In this document: in pieces, positions 34,123-45,922 of the stretch | How positions within the stretch are numbered: position 1 is the stretch's first letter | Layout: each line of letters starts with the position of its first letter | Assembly: GCF_004116955.1 (NCBI RefSeq) | Contig: NZ_CP026362.1 | Span: 2,451,677-2,515,676 of the forward strand | Direction: 5' to 3' | Length of the DNA: 64,000 bases | From: Bacillus vallismortis | GTDB lineage: Bacteria; Bacillota; Bacilli; Bacillales; Bacillaceae | Translations under genes and position numbers: made by a program | The notes under the pieces: model-generated | What the model saw: only the letters and a program-made list of their open reading frames with translations | Told to the model about the DNA's origin: nothing | Databases searched by the model: none

Positions 34123-35499
34123 ATGAGTTTGTTTCAGAGTATGAAATCTAAACTGCTGCCAATCGCAGCTGTTTCCGTGCTTACAGCCGGCATATTCGCC
34201 GGTGCAGAACTGCAGCAGGCCGAAAAAGCAAGTGCCAAAAAACAAGACAACGATGAGATCAGAAATGTCATTGTGATGATCGGTGACGGCATGGGAACAC
34301 CTTACTTAAACGCCTACAGATCCATGAAAAATAACGGGGAAACACCAAATAACCCGAAGCTGACCGAATTTGACCGTAATCTGACAGGCATGATGATGAC
34401 GCATCCGGATGATCCGGACCATAACATCACAGATTCAGCAGCCGCCGGAACAGCATTAGCGACAGGCGTAAAGACATATAACAATGCCATTGGCGTCGAT
34501 AAAAACGGAAAAAAAGTGAAATCTGTGCTTGAAGAAGCCAAACAGCAAGGAAAATCGACCGGGCTCGTCGCAACGTCTGAAATCAACCACGCTACACCAG
34601 CCGCATACGGCGCCCACAATGAATCACGGAAAAACATGGACCAAATCGCCAACAGCTATATGGATGACAAAATAAAAGGCAAACAAAAAATAGACGTATT
34701 GCTTGGCGGCGGAAAATCCTATTTTAATCGCAAAGACAGGAATTTGACGAAGGAATTTAAACAAGCCGGCTATAGCTATGTGACAACAAAACAGGCCCTG
34801 AAGAAAAATAAAGATCAGCAGGTGCTCGGGCTTTTCGCAGACGGAGGGCTTGCCAAAGCGCTAGATCGTGACAGCAAAACACCGTCTCTCAAAGATATGA
34901 CGGTTTCAGCAATTGACCGCTTGAACCAAAATAAAAAGGGATTTTTCTTGATGGTCGAAGGCAGCCAAATCGACTGGGCGGCCCATGATAATGATACAGT
35001 AGGAGCCATGAGCGAGGTTAAAGACTTTGAAAAAGCCTATAAAGCCGCGATTGATTTTGCGAAAAAAGATAAACATACACTTGTCATCGCAACCGCTGAC
35101 CATACAACCGGCGGATTTGCGATTGGCGCAAACGGGGAAAAGAATTGGCACGCAGAACCGATTCTCGCCGCGAAAAAAACACCTGAATTTATGGCAAAAA
35201 AAATCAGTGAAGGCAAACCGGTCAAAGATGTGCTCGCCCGCTATACAAATCTAGAATTCACACCAGAAGAAATCAAAAACGTTGAGGCCGCTGCGCAGGC
35301 TGACAAAAGCAAAGGCGCCTACAAAGCCATCATCAAGATATTTAACACACGATCTAACAGCGGCTGGACGAGTACCGATCATACCGGTGAAGAAGTGCCA
35401 GTTTACGCGTACGGCCCCGGAAAAGAAAAATTCCGAGGACTGATGAACAACACCGATCAGGCAAACATCATATTTAAGATTTTGAAAACAGGAAAATAA
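34123..35499 (+). CDS. phoA: Alkaline phosphatase PhoA
   Basis: 458-residue secreted alkaline phosphatase. A signal peptide covers about 1-38. The metal ligand Asp55 is in MIGDGMG, nucleophile Ser105 in TDSAAAGTALATG, and later His/Asp ligands in TADHTTGG and STDHTGEEVP. It frees phosphate from phosphomonoesters outside the cell. Start ATG 34123 follows GGGAGG. Upstream Pho boxes indicate control by PhoPR. Confidence 0.96.
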   Translation: MSLFQSMKSKLLPIAAVSVLTAGIFAGAELQQAEKASAKKQDNDEIRNVIVMIGDGMGTPYLNAYRSMKNNGETPNNPKLTEFDRNLTGMMMTHPDDPDHNITDSAAAGTALATGVKTYNNAIGVDKNGKKVKSVLEEAKQQGKSTGLVATSEINHATPAAYGAHNESRKNMDQIANSYMDDKIKGKQKIDVLLGGGKSYFNRKDRNLTKEFKQAGYSYVTTKQALKKNKDQQVLGLFADGGLAKALDRDSKTPSLKDMTVSAIDRLNQNKKGFFLMVEGSQIDWAAHDNDTVGAMSEVKDFEKAYKAAIDFAKKDKHTLVIATADHTTGGFAIGANGEKNWHAEPILAAKKTPEFMAKKISEGKPVKDVLARYTNLEFTPEEIKNVEAAAQADKSKGAYKAIIKIFNTRSNSGWTSTDHTGEEVPVYAYGPGKEKFRGLMNNTDQANIIFKILKTGK

Positions 35500-35535
35500 A
35501 GAGGATGCAGAACGCTGCATCCTCTTTTTTTATAA
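35499..35535. terminator. Bidirectional terminator phoA / spoVR
   Basis: AAAGAGGATGCAG / CTGCATCCTCTTT stem with a 4-nt loop and T7. Confidence 0.9.
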
Positions 35536-36936
35536 ATACCTGCGGTGAACACCTTTTCCATCGTACGAAAACATGACTTCCTTATCCTCAAGCACAGACT
35601 CGATGTGCACACTTCTGCCCCATAGCTGGAATAAGTAAGGGAGCACCTTCTCTACATATTTCAAATCCAGCTCTATGCCCTCATACCAATGCTTAATATA
35701 GAGCTCGTTATTTTTCATATAGTCGCCGTCGTTTACTGTCAAATACGGAAACCCGCCGTTTACCCGCATGCTCACGAGCTGGTCGCGCACCGACCTCCAC
35801 TCTTTATCGACGATTTTATAATCTCTGCCCTGTTTTTGAAACAAATAAAGATCCTCGCGCATGACTAACTCTTTTGTTAAATAATTGCGGATGAAAGAAA
35901 TATCGGATTCAATTTCCCTGACCTCAAACATCTTCTCCCGGCCCGAGTCAGACTGAACGCCCATTTTCTTCATTTCATCCGTCGGGTTATTGTACCGCTC
36001 CTCGATGTCTTCAAAAATTTTCAGCCCTAAATAATAAGGATTGATGCCTGTTTTGGATGGCTGAACAACCCCGGCATTCAGCTTGGCGAACTCGATCGCT
36101 TCATCAGAGGTTAAATCAAGCTCCCGTATAATTCGCTGGTGCCAATAGGAAGCCCAGCCTTCATTCATAATCTTTGTCTCCAGCTGAGGCCAGAAATAAA
36201 GCATTTCCTCCCTCATCATCGTTAAAATATCACGCTGCCACGGCTCCAGCTCCCGGGAATGCTCCTCGATAAAAAGCAGAATATCCTTTTCCGGCCGCGG
36301 CGGGAAAGGTTTTTTCGATTTTTTCATCTGTTTTTTCGGTTTCTTTTCATCCAAAGACCATAAATCATCGTACGGCGTTGCTGCCTCTTCCATTTCATCT
36401 TCCTCATCATCCACACTCCATAGGAGCTTCGGACGGACCAATGAAGGATCGATATGTTCCTGAATCGATAGGATCGCGTCTAAAAAAGCCTCTACTTCCT
36501 TTATGCCGTGAACCTGTTCATAATGCTTAATCCGCTCGGCCGTTGCCGCCATGCTTTCCACCATATCGCGTTTCGTGTTTTGGAAACGGCAGTTGTTTTT
36601 GAAGAAATCACAATGGGCGAGAACGTGAGCGACAATCAATTTATTTTGGATCAGTGAGTTGCTGTCCAGCAAAAAAGCGTAGCACGGATCTGAGTTAATG
36701 ACCAGCTCATAAATCTTGCTTAATCCAAGATCATAATGCAGCTTCATTTTATGAAACTGCTTGCCGAAGCTCCAGTGGCTGAATCTTGTCGGCATCCCGT
36801 ACGCGCCGAATGTATAAATAATTTCAGCCGGGCAGATTTCATATCTCATCGGGTAGAAATCAAGGCCGAATCCTTTTGCGATTTCGGTAATTTCCTCAAT
36901 TGCCCGCTGTAATTCCTTCTTCTCCTCCGCGTTCAA
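35530..36936 (-). CDS. spoVR: Stage V sporulation protein SpoVR
   Basis: 468-residue SpoVR-family protein, cytoplasmic, made in the mother cell and affecting spore cortex formation in B. subtilis. A conserved [12 protein letters not shown] segment and [12 protein letters not shown], possible metal-binding His, are visible. A Lys-rich acidic linker lies near 195-225. Start TTG 36936 follows GGGGGGA. A sigma-E-type promoter lies 30 nt upstream. Biochemical activity is unknown. Confidence 0.93.
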   Translation of the reverse strand: MNAEEKKELQRAIEEITEIAKGFGLDFYPMRYEICPAEIIYTFGAYGMPTRFSHWSFGKQFHKMKLHYDLGLSKIYELVINSDPCYAFLLDSNSLIQNKLIVAHVLAHCDFFKNNCRFQNTKRDMVESMAATAERIKHYEQVHGIKEVEAFLDAILSIQEHIDPSLVRPKLLWSVDDEEDEMEEAATPYDDLWSLDEKKPKKQMKKSKKPFPPRPEKDILLFIEEHSRELEPWQRDILTMMREEMLYFWPQLETKIMNEGWASYWHQRIIRELDLTSDEAIEFAKLNAGVVQPSKTGINPYYLGLKIFEDIEERYNNPTDEMKKMGVQSDSGREKMFEVREIESDISFIRNYLTKELVMREDLYLFQKQGRDYKIVDKEWRSVRDQLVSMRVNGGFPYLTVNDGDYMKNNELYIKHWYEGIELDLKYVEKVLPYLFQLWGRSVHIESVLEDKEVMFSYDGKGVHRRYL

Positions 36937-36965
36937 CCGAATCCCCCCTACTTGGACTTATCTAT

Positions 36966-36994
36966 AATGTATGAGCCCGCCTGGCAAAAGATGA
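36966..36994 (-). promoter_or_regulatory. Sigma-E-type promoter of spoVR
   Basis: Minus strand TCATCTT, 14-bp spacer, CATACATT; close to the sigma-E consensus (-35 KMATATT, -10 CATACANT). Confidence 0.65.
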
Positions 36995-37100
36995 TAGCCG
37001 CACTTGTGCAAGACAAAATTCACCCGGCACATTCAGCTGTTTGCCGATTTTGCCAATGGGTAATAACACACCATATTACGAAAAAAAGGAGCGATACCAA

Positions 37101-38627
37101 TTGAATGTAGCAGACATGCTTTCTTCTTATCTCAGTAAGCTGCCAAACTTAATCATTGCACTACTCGTTTTATTAATCGGATGGGCTATCGCTAAAATTA
37201 TTGAAAAAGCGGTATACAAAGGGCTCAGAAAAACAAGAATTGACGACAAGCTTTTTGCTGGGAAAAAGCCATCACGCTATTCCTCTGAAAAAGTCATAAG
37301 CAAGGTCGTCTATTTTATCGCATTGATTATCGTCTTTATTTTATTCTTTAACATTTTGCACCTGACAACAGTGGCATCACCGTTTGTCAGCATGCTTTCC
37401 GCCATTACCGCGGCTATCCCAAGCGTGCTGAAAGCCGGACTCATTCTGCTGTTAGGATGGGCTGCAGCCTCTGTTTTGAGCTTCCTCGTCAAAAAAATGG
37501 GGATGAAGCTGAACACGAGTGACAAACTGCGCAAGTGGAATGTGGTCTCTGAAGGAAAAGATATTCATCAGGCAGTCAATGCCGCTTCACAAGTTGTCTT
37601 TTATCTCGTGCTGCTTGTTTTCCTGCCGGGGGTCTTATCTTCTTTAAAAATCAGCGGCATTTCAGGTCCGTTTACAAATATGATGGAAAGCGTGCTCGCT
37701 TTTCTGCCGAAATTATTCGCAGCCGCGCTTATCGTTTTAATTGGCTGGCTTGTAGCCCGTCTTGTGCGTGACATCATTACAAATTTCCTTGCAAGCATCG
37801 GAACGGAACGATTCGCCGCACGCATGGGTTTATCGGTTTACTTAAAAGATACAAGCCTTTCAGCGGTCATCGGAACAATCGCTTATGTGCTGATTTTAAT
37901 ACCGGTTGTCATTTCAGCGCTTGATCAGCTGGATGTCGCCGGCATTTCGAAACCGGCTGTCTCTATGCTCAATAGCATTTTGAACATGCTTCCGAACATC
38001 ATCATTGCCATTGTGCTTGTTTTAGCGGGTATATGGGCAGGAAAATGGGTGAACAGCATGGTGTCCCGACTGCTCCATCGCGCAGGCTTTGATTCTATGT
38101 TAGGAAAAATGGGCATGGGAACGGAAACATCTGCAAAGCTGTCCCTGTCTCAAATTGTCGGTATGATTGCGCAAATCATTGTCATCCTGCTGTTCACAGC
38201 GGAGGCGCTGCAAATTGTTCAGCTCCATTTTCTCGTAGAGATTGCAACTGGCATTATCGCATATCTGCCGAATGTCCTTGTTGCCGTATTCATTCTCGGA
38301 ATCGGCCTCTACGCTGGAGAATTGGTGCGAAAAGTGCTTTCGAGCATCATTAAAGGCCAAGAATTCAAGTCTCTGGCGGCGATTGCCAAATATACAATTA
38401 TCGCACTTGCTTTCTTTATGGCCTTGGATCAGCTTGGTGTCGCTGACACGATCGTCAATTCCGCGTTCATCATCGTGCTTAGCGGCTTCGCCCTCGCTTT
38501 CGGTTTATCCTTCGGCCTTGGCGGAAAGGATTTTGCATCACGTTATCTGTCTGCATTTGAACGCAAAATGCAAAACACTGAAATCGATAAAAACGGCAAA
38601 AACCAAAATCCGCCGCATAACATGTAA
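37101..38627 (+). CDS. ygxB: Multi-repeat integral membrane protein YgxB
   Basis: 508 residues. Five similar TM units are visible, each with a pattern like LPNLIIALLVLLIGWxxAKxI (start points near residues 13, 109, 204, 295 and 387), plus a last segment GFALAFGLSFGLGGKDFASRY that looks like the MscS pore helix. This is the conserved TM-helix family found next to or fused with mechanosensitive channels. The start is TTG 37101 with AAAAGGAG 9 nt upstream; the frame opens at 37041 but those 20 codons lack a ribosome binding site. Function unknown. Confidence 0.85.
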   Translation: MNVADMLSSYLSKLPNLIIALLVLLIGWAIAKIIEKAVYKGLRKTRIDDKLFAGKKPSRYSSEKVISKVVYFIALIIVFILFFNILHLTTVASPFVSMLSAITAAIPSVLKAGLILLLGWAAASVLSFLVKKMGMKLNTSDKLRKWNVVSEGKDIHQAVNAASQVVFYLVLLVFLPGVLSSLKISGISGPFTNMMESVLAFLPKLFAAALIVLIGWLVARLVRDIITNFLASIGTERFAARMGLSVYLKDTSLSAVIGTIAYVLILIPVVISALDQLDVAGISKPAVSMLNSILNMLPNIIIAIVLVLAGIWAGKWVNSMVSRLLHRAGFDSMLGKMGMGTETSAKLSLSQIVGMIAQIIVILLFTAEALQIVQLHFLVEIATGIIAYLPNVLVAVFILGIGLYAGELVRKVLSSIIKGQEFKSLAAIAKYTIIALAFFMALDQLGVADTIVNSAFIIVLSGFALAFGLSFGLGGKDFASRYLSAFERKMQNTEIDKNGKNQNPPHNM

Positions 38628-38631
38628 ACCA

Positions 38632-38664
38632 AAAACGTGCGCCCAAACTGGGTGCACGTTTGTT
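38632..38664. terminator. Terminator after ygxB
   Basis: AAACGTGC / GCACGTTT stem enclosing GCCCAAACTGGGT-type inner pairing. Confidence 0.8.
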
Positions 38665-38737
38665 TAAATTCCTTTTTTTTTCATTTTTCAATCGATTATG
38701 ATAAGATATAGAAAATGTCTTATTCCGAGGTCTTATT

Positions 38738-39178
38738 ATGAAATTAACGAATTATACAGATTATTCATTAAGAGTGCTAATTTTTCTGGCGGCAGAACGT
38801 CCGGGAGAACTTTCAAACATAAAACAGATTGCCGAAACGTATTCTATTTCAAAAAATCACCTCATGAAAGTCATCTACAGGCTCGGCCAGCTCGGCTACG
38901 TAGAAACGATACGCGGACGAGGCGGCGGCATACGATTAGGCATGGCCCCTGAAGACATCAATATTGGTGAGGTTGTCAGAAACACGGAAGACGATTTTAA
39001 TATTGTTGAGTGTTTTGATGCGAACAAGAATCTCTGCGTCATTTCTCCGGTGTGCGGCTTGAAGCATGTGTTAAACGAAGCGCTTATGGCCTATCTTGCG
39101 GTTTTAGACAACTATACACTGCGCGACCTTGTCAAAAACAAGGAAGATATCATGATGCTTTTAAGAATGAAGGAATAA
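38738..39178 (+). CDS. nsrR: Nitric-oxide-sensitive repressor NsrR (YhdE)
   Basis: 146-residue Rrf2-family regulator. The winged helix (residues about 10-60) is followed by the cluster loop with Cys92, Cys100 and Cys106, the three ligands of the [4Fe-4S] cluster in NsrR. It represses nitrate-respiration and NO-defence genes until NO damages the cluster (established for B. subtilis). Start follows GAGGT. Confidence 0.95.
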   Translation: MKLTNYTDYSLRVLIFLAAERPGELSNIKQIAETYSISKNHLMKVIYRLGQLGYVETIRGRGGGIRLGMAPEDINIGEVVRNTEDDFNIVECFDANKNLCVISPVCGLKHVLNEALMAYLAVLDNYTLRDLVKNKEDIMMLLRMKE

Positions 39179-39252
39179 TATAGATTCCTTCTTTTTTTAT
39201 GTCCTTTTTCCCCCTTTTTGTTAAGAAAATTGGGCTGTTTTAAAAAAAAGGC

Positions 39253-39279
39253 AAAACGATGAGACGAAGCTGCCGATAT
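39253..39279 (+). promoter_or_regulatory. Sigma-D promoter of lytF
   Basis: AAAA, 15-bp spacer, GCCGATAT; the -10 is a perfect sigma-D motif and the -35 differs by one base from TAAA. This ties lytF to motility and cell separation. Confidence 0.8.
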
Positions 39280-39328
39280 AAAAAAGAAATAGCAAATTCA
39301 AATCAGTGGGGGAAAAAGGAGAGCTCAG

Positions 39329-40768
39329 ATGAAAAAGAAATTAGCAGCAGGGCTGACAGCTTCTGCGATTGTCAGCACAACCTTAGCAGTCACACCAGCT
39401 GAAGCAGCAACGATTAAGGTCAAAAGCGGAGATTCTTTATGGAAACTGGCCCAAAACTACAATACAAGCGTGGCAGCCATCACATCCGCCAACCATCTTT
39501 CGACTACCGTTCTGTCGATCGGCCAGACGCTTACCATTCCAGGCAGCCATTCCGGAACTTCATCTACTTCAAGCTCAACAACCAAAAAGAGCGGAAGTTC
39601 TGTTTACACAGTGAAAAGCGGTGATTCACTTTGGCTGATCGCAAATGAGTATAAAATGACGGTGCAGGAACTAAAAAAATTAAACGGACTCAGCAGCGAT
39701 ATGATTCGTGCAGGGCAGAAATTAAAGGTATCCGGCACGGTTTCTTCAAGCTCCAGTTCTAGTTCCAGTACAAAGAGCAGTTCCACAAAGAGCTCTAGCT
39801 CTTCATCTTCTGCCGGAACATACAAGGTGCAGCTTGGCGATTCGCTTTGGAAAATCGCAAACAAAGTCAACATGTCCGTCGCCGAACTAAAGGTCTTGAA
39901 TCACTTAAAATCAGATACCATTTATGTGAATCAAGTGTTGAAAACAAAATCAAGCGGCTCTGATACGTCTTCCAAAGACACTTCATCTCATTCGAGCCAA
40001 CCTTCAGCTACAAAGACTTATACTGTAAAAAGCGGAGATTCACTTTGGAAAATTGCAAACAACTATAACTTGACTGTACAGCAAATCAGAAAAAGCAACA
40101 GCCTAAAATCTGATACGCTATACGTCGGGCAAGTGCTGAAGCTGACAGGTAAAGCATCTTCAGGCGCTTCCACACCGTCATCGTCTTCTTCGTCAAATGC
40201 AAGCTCTGGCACGGCGACAACTACATACACGGTGAAAAGCGGCGACTCCTTATGGGTGATTGCCCAAAAGTTTAACGTAACAGCGCAGCAAATCCGAGAA
40301 AAGAACAATCTAAAAACGGATGTCTTGCAGGTTGGCCAAAAGCTGGTCATTAACGGGAAAGCTTCCCACTCTTCCTCATCCGGTTCTTCAAACACGTCCA
40401 GCTCAACAAGCGCGAAGATTAATACAATGATTGCCGCCGCTAAAGAACAGCTTGGCGTTCCGTATCGCTGGGGAGGCACGACACCGGCCGGATTCGACTG
40501 CAGCGGTTTCATTTACTATGCACTGAACAAAGTCACATCCGTATCAAGATTAACGGCAGCCGGATATTGGAATACAATGAAACCTGTCAGCCAGCCTGCT
40601 GTCGGAGACTTCGTGTTCTTTTCAACATATAAAGCCGGCCCTTCTCATATCGGAATTTATCTCGGTAACGGGGAATTCATTAACGCCAATGATTCTGGAG
40701 TTGTCATTTCCAGTATGAACAACTCTTACTGGAAACAGCGCTATCTCGGTGCAAAACGATACTTCTAA
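39329..40768 (+). CDS. lytF: Cell separation D,L-endopeptidase LytF (CwlE)
   Basis: 479-residue secreted autolysin: signal peptide (1-26), five LysM domains (first about 28-71, last about 300-343) with Ser/Thr-rich linkers, and an NlpC/P60 domain with catalytic Cys391 (FDCSGF) and the His of GPSHIG. It cleaves the D-Glu to diaminopimelate bond at the septum and poles, separating daughter cells. Strong AAGGAG; sigma-D promoter upstream. Confidence 0.96.
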   Translation: MKKKLAAGLTASAIVSTTLAVTPAEAATIKVKSGDSLWKLAQNYNTSVAAITSANHLSTTVLSIGQTLTIPGSHSGTSSTSSSTTKKSGSSVYTVKSGDSLWLIANEYKMTVQELKKLNGLSSDMIRAGQKLKVSGTVSSSSSSSSSTKSSSTKSSSSSSSAGTYKVQLGDSLWKIANKVNMSVAELKVLNHLKSDTIYVNQVLKTKSSGSDTSSKDTSSHSSQPSATKTYTVKSGDSLWKIANNYNLTVQQIRKSNSLKSDTLYVGQVLKLTGKASSGASTPSSSSSSNASSGTATTTYTVKSGDSLWVIAQKFNVTAQQIREKNNLKTDVLQVGQKLVINGKASHSSSSGSSNTSSSTSAKINTMIAAAKEQLGVPYRWGGTTPAGFDCSGFIYYALNKVTSVSRLTAAGYWNTMKPVSQPAVGDFVFFSTYKAGPSHIGIYLGNGEFINANDSGVVISSMNNSYWKQRYLGAKRYF

Positions 40769-40773
40769 AGCAG

Positions 40774-40808
40774 AAACTGTATGGCCGTAGCGGCTGTACA
40801 GTTTTTTT
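40774..40808. terminator. Terminator lytF / yhdC
   Basis: AACTGTA ... TACAGTT stem with an inner GGCCGTAGCGGC hairpin and T7. Confidence 0.8.
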
Positions 40809-40810
40809 GA

Positions 40811-41134
40811 TTAGAGCCGGAAAACGTTAATGCTGATCATATGTTTTGTCACCGGATGAAAATAGACTTCGGCCCGAACAGAAAAGGTGTCGTCATTCTG
40901 TCTGACCGTCACCCGAAAGACATCTTTTGTTTGCTGATCATTCACCTCAGTCCGCCCCATATAAGCGTAATCAGAAAATGAAGCGTGCTTATATTCATCC
41001 TGAATTCTGCTCCAGGCGAGCTGTTCCCACTTTTGAACAGATTCGTTTGTGTCCGCTGAATGCCCTTTTGCAGCCATTGATACAATGATCAATCCGCAAA
41101 AAAGCAGCGCAATGGAATACGGCAGAGATTTCAT
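40811..41134 (-). CDS. yhdC: Secreted protein YhdC (DUF3889)
   Basis: 107 residues: a signal peptide of about 26 residues ([21 protein letters not shown]...HSA), then a small beta-rich domain with [18 protein letters not shown] and a [16 protein letters not shown] strand pair. I place it in the DUF3889 family from these features. Function unknown. Start follows AGGAGACTG. Confidence 0.8.
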   Translation of the reverse strand: MKSLPYSIALLFCGLIIVSMAAKGHSADTNESVQKWEQLAWSRIQDEYKHASFSDYAYMGRTEVNDQQTKDVFRVTVRQNDDTFSVRAEVYFHPVTKHMISINVFRL

Positions 41135-41331
41135 ATTTTCAGTCTCCTGTGCCTAGATTAAGTTCTCTCATAGGTTTTCCAAAAGCAATGGCTTCATTCA
41201 GGCATTTTGATTTTATGTCTCCCTCTTATTGCTACCCTGTACTGCCGCAGACGCCAAGTTTTGCAACGTCAATAACATGGGATGCGGCATAAACTAATCA
41301 TGAACTTCTCACAAGAAAGGAGAAGCGATTC

Positions 41332-41574
41332 ATGGATTATGCCGATTACGATAAAGCGCTATATTACACCCACCGTTCCCAATGGGATAATTTATTAATT
41401 TTAATGGTGCGTACAGAGGATGATTTGTTATCAAAACGAATCGAGCATTTTCTGCACGCTTATCATTTTGAACAGGATTACGCCGTCCTGGAAAAGATGC
41501 TGTATTCCCTTCTCCGTTATATTGATCATGCCACAGAGCTGACATACGAAGACCAATTAGCCTTGCTCACATAA
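41332..41574 (+). CDS. yhdB: Small conserved protein YhdB
   Basis: 80-residue soluble, helix-rich, acidic protein with several Tyr and His (MDYADYDKALYYTHRSQWDN...). The ribosome binding site AAAGGAGAAG precedes ATG 41332. No recognisable domain beyond similarity to YhdB of B. subtilis by position. A terminator follows. Confidence 0.8.
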   Translation: MDYADYDKALYYTHRSQWDNLLILMVRTEDDLLSKRIEHFLHAYHFEQDYAVLEKMLYSLLRYIDHATELTYEDQLALLT

Positions 41575-41577
41575 ACA

Positions 41578-42754
<1,177 letters not shown>

Positions 42755-42756
42755 TG

Positions 42757-43893
42757 CTAAGCCCTTCCTTTCTGATCGGTTAGCGGAAGCCTGACGGACA
42801 CCTTTGTCCCCGCTTGAAGGTCTGACTGAATCAAAAACGCCGCGCCCGCTTGTTCCGCCCGTTCTTTCATTCCCTTAATGCCAAATGAAGGAAGACCGGC
42901 ATGCGCTTCATAGCGAAACCCTGCCCCGTGATCGGTTATATCCAGCTCTGCCTGGCACGAAGAAGCAGTCAGGCTGACATACGCCGTATCAGTTCCGGCG
43001 TGCTTTTTACAGTTATTTAAAGCTTCCTGTACGACGCGCCACAGCATATGCTCCTGCTCATCAGTAAGAACCGGACAGCCTTTTTGTGTAAACATGACAT
43101 TCAATCCGATGAGCGCGCCATAGCTTTTAATGGCTTCAGACAGCCCTTTTTCCAATCCTCCGGGGCGGAGCTGCCAAATTAACGCTTTCATTTCTGCTAG
43201 CGCGTCCTGTGATAGGTTTTGAATAAAATCAATCATCTGCTGCAAATCTTCATCTTTTGTTAGCGTCTTTGCCGCTTTGGCTGTTAAACTGACGGAAAAC
43301 AGCATTTGATTGACAGAATCGTGCAGTTCCTGAGCGAGGCGGTTGCGCTCCATTAACAGAGCATTTTTTTGTTTATATTCAGAAAGCTTCATGCGTTGAA
43401 TCGCCGTTCCGATCTGATAGGCGACAGACTCGAGCAAATGCAGCTCTCCTTCATCAAACATGGTTTTTCCGGCCGCCGCTACATTTAACAATCCGAATCT
43501 CCTGTCTCCGTCTTCTAAAGGCACCGTTGCATGATGCGTAATCCCTTCTGTGTCAAAATAGTGCAGCTCTTTGGCTGACTCTATGCGTTTGCAGTTCATG
43601 ATATTCGCCGCCCTTCTGAGCCCGCCTGTATTGAATTTCGTCAGGCAGTAGCACTCGCCTTCGCACATCAGCACTTTTTCCTTGCGGCTTAAAGCCGGGG
43701 GCAGATAGGCGTCAGCCGCTAACGTATATGAACCGTCTTCTTCAATTAGAAAAATCCAGCCCGCTTGAAGGTTCGTTACACTCAACAATTCTCTTACTAC
43801 CTCATCCAATGTCGCTTTGACATCGTGTCCTTGATTTAAGGTTTCCGCAATCGTTTTCAGCGTTTTTAATTTTTCCATCCTCGTTTTGCTCAC
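42757..43893 (-). CDS. yhcY: Sensor histidine kinase YhcY
   Basis: 378 residues, no TM helix: a GAF domain (about 10-160, with CEGECYC that has three Cys), a HisKA_3 dimerisation helix with the phospho-accepting His in RLAQELHDSVNQML, and a HATPase domain (SFGIKGMKERA, GxG-type loops). A cytoplasmic sensor of the LiaS/NarX group. GTG 43893 follows GGAGTG at 6 nt; the ATG at 43914 lacks a ribosome binding site. The Cys-rich GAF segment could bind a metal or redox cofactor (inference). Confidence 0.9.
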   Translation of the reverse strand: MSKTRMEKLKTLKTIAETLNQGHDVKATLDEVVRELLSVTNLQAGWIFLIEEDGSYTLAADAYLPPALSRKEKVLMCEGECYCLTKFNTGGLRRAANIMNCKRIESAKELHYFDTEGITHHATVPLEDGDRRFGLLNVAAAGKTMFDEGELHLLESVAYQIGTAIQRMKLSEYKQKNALLMERNRLAQELHDSVNQMLFSVSLTAKAAKTLTKDEDLQQMIDFIQNLSQDALAEMKALIWQLRPGGLEKGLSEAIKSYGALIGLNVMFTQKGCPVLTDEQEHMLWRVVQEALNNCKKHAGTDTAYVSLTASSCQAELDITDHGAGFRYEAHAGLPSFGIKGMKERAEQAGAAFLIQSDLQAGTKVSVRLPLTDQKGRA

Positions 43894-43997
43894 GTTTCTC
43901 ACTCCGGCATTCATCTCTTGTTATTTAAGATTATACCAGTTTATGTCATTCGTTACTTCGCCTGGGGGATGATTTTCTTTCAGACTTTTGGATGAAA

Positions 43998-44035
43998 AAA
44001 AGCCGGATCATATACAATGATCCAGCTTTCCTTAC
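43998..44035 (-). terminator. Terminator after pgcA
   Basis: Minus strand AGCTGGATCA / TGATCCGGCT hairpin followed by T7. Confidence 0.85.
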
Positions 44036-44045
44036 TTTCCTTATA

Positions 44046-45791
44046 CTATTTAGCTGTAGCCTCTACAATGTCGTCTACCGTCTTCATGACATCGTCAGAA
44101 AGCTCGGCAAGACGGTTTTCACTGTCTTCTAAAGATGTTCCTTTTACGGCAAAATAGAATTTGACCTTCGGCTCGGTTCCGGAAGGACGAAGACAGAACC
44201 AAGACCCGTCTTCCAGGAAGTATTTCAGTACGTTCGATGTTGGCAAGTCAATCGCTTCTTCTTTGTTTTCCGCCAGAAGCATCCGTTTGCTTACAGCGTA
44301 ATCTTCGGCTGTCACAACCTGTTTGCCGGCCATCGTTTTCGGCGGGTTTTGCCTGAAGGATGCAAGGATCGCTTCAATTTGCTCTGCTCCCTGTTTTCCT
44401 TTCAGCGTCAAGGATTTCAGCCCTTCACGATAAAAACCGTATTCGTTAAAGAGATTGATGAGCGCTTCATATAACGACATCCCTTGTTTTTTATAGAATG
44501 CGCAAACCTCAACTGCCAAAAGCGCAGCTTGAATGGCGTCCTTGTCACGGGCAAAATCCCCGATTAAGTAACCATAGCTCTCTTCATAACCGAATTGGAA
44601 CGTGTACTGGCCTGATGACTCGTATTCCTTAATCTTTTCACCGATAAACTTGAAGCCTGTGAGCGTATCAATCGTATCAAGACCGAATGAAGAAGCGACC
44701 GCGCGCCCGATTTCACTTGTGACAATTGTTTTGAGGACAACGCCGTTTGAAGGCAGGGTGCCTTGTTTTTTCTTTTCAGAAAGCAGGTAATGAAGCAGCA
44801 GCGCTCCGGTTTGGTTGCCTGTCAGCACTGTATATTTGCCTTGATCGTTTTTCACCGCGATGCCGAGGCGGTCAGCGTCAGGGTCTGTCGCGATGAGAAT
44901 ATCTGCGTCCCGCTCCTCCCCGAGTGTAATGGCATATTTGAAAGCCGCATGCTCTTCCGGGTTTGGAGAGGTAACAGTAGAGAAGTCTGCATCGGGCAGC
45001 TCCTGCTCTTTGACAACCGCTACATTGTTGTAGCCGAGTGCATCAAGACCTCGTCTGACAGGCTTATTGGCTGTTCCATGCAGCGGTGTGAAAACAACGT
45101 TTACATCAACTTCTCCGGATAATTCAGGATGGACGGATATAGAAGCCAGTTTTTCTGTATAGACTTTGTCAATGTCTTCACCGATGATCTTGATTAAGCC
45201 TTTTTCTTTTAACGTATTTTCATCGTCGACTGTGATTGTCAGCTCATTTTCAATCGCGTTTACCTGCTCAATGACGATGTCCGCTTCCTTTGGAGGCAGC
45301 TGGCCGCCATCATCTCCGTATACTTTGTAGCCGTTATATTCAGGCGGGTTATGGCTTGCCGTCACCACAATCCCTCCGCAGGCATTCAGCTGTCTGACAG
45401 CGAATGACAGCTCCGGCGTCGGGCGAAGCTCATCAAAGACGTATGTTTGGATGCCTTGTGTCGCAAGTGTTTTTGCCGCTTCCATCGCAAACTCCGGCGA
45501 TTTATGGCGGGAATCATAAGCAATGACAACGCCCCGTTTTTTCGCTTCCTCACCTTGCTGGGAGATGTATGCCGCAAAACCGGCTGATGCTTTGCGCACA
45601 GTGTAAATATTCATCCGATTTGTTCCGGCCCCAATTTCTCCGCGCATCCCGCCAGTGCCGAATTCAAGGTTTTTATAGAAACAGTCTTCAAGAGCCTGTT
45701 CATTCCCTTCTAATTCAGTGAGGCGCTCCTTTAGCTCCGGATCTAAATGTTCTGTCTGTTTCCAGCGTTCATAGCTCTTTCTCCAAGTCAT
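44046..45791 (-). CDS. pgcA: Alpha-phosphoglucomutase PgcA (YhxB)
   Basis: 581-residue phosphohexomutase, interconverting glucose-6-P and glucose-1-P. It supplies UDP-glucose for teichoic acid glycosylation and for the UgtP size control of B. subtilis. Phosphoserine is Ser146 in TASHNPP; metal loop DPDADR, sugar loop GYEESYG and phosphate loop RPSGTEPK are all intact. Start follows AGGAGG. Confidence 0.95.
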   Translation of the reverse strand: MTWRKSYERWKQTEHLDPELKERLTELEGNEQALEDCFYKNLEFGTGGMRGEIGAGTNRMNIYTVRKASAGFAAYISQQGEEAKKRGVVIAYDSRHKSPEFAMEAAKTLATQGIQTYVFDELRPTPELSFAVRQLNACGGIVVTASHNPPEYNGYKVYGDDGGQLPPKEADIVIEQVNAIENELTITVDDENTLKEKGLIKIIGEDIDKVYTEKLASISVHPELSGEVDVNVVFTPLHGTANKPVRRGLDALGYNNVAVVKEQELPDADFSTVTSPNPEEHAAFKYAITLGEERDADILIATDPDADRLGIAVKNDQGKYTVLTGNQTGALLLHYLLSEKKKQGTLPSNGVVLKTIVTSEIGRAVASSFGLDTIDTLTGFKFIGEKIKEYESSGQYTFQFGYEESYGYLIGDFARDKDAIQAALLAVEVCAFYKKQGMSLYEALINLFNEYGFYREGLKSLTLKGKQGAEQIEAILASFRQNPPKTMAGKQVVTAEDYAVSKRMLLAENKEEAIDLPTSNVLKYFLEDGSWFCLRPSGTEPKVKFYFAVKGTSLEDSENRLAELSDDVMKTVDDIVEATAK

Positions 45792-45893
45792 ATTCGTCCT
45801 CCTATGTATTAGCTTATGCCGTTATTTTAATATGAAGCGAGTGCCTCTGTCACTTGAAATCCTTGGATTCCGGCTTTCGGCCTTAAATAGAAA

Positions 45894-45922
45894 TAACGGG
45901 CTGAGAGACAGCCCGTTATGAT
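45894..45922 (-). terminator. Terminator after glpD
   Basis: AACGGGCT / AGCCCGTT stem; minus strand continues ATTTCTATTT. Confidence 0.8.

Noticed and set aside
37041-37100. N-terminal extension of YgxB from ATG 37041
   Set aside because: No ribosome binding site there, while AAAAGGAG stands 9 nt before TTG 37101, just before the first TM helix.
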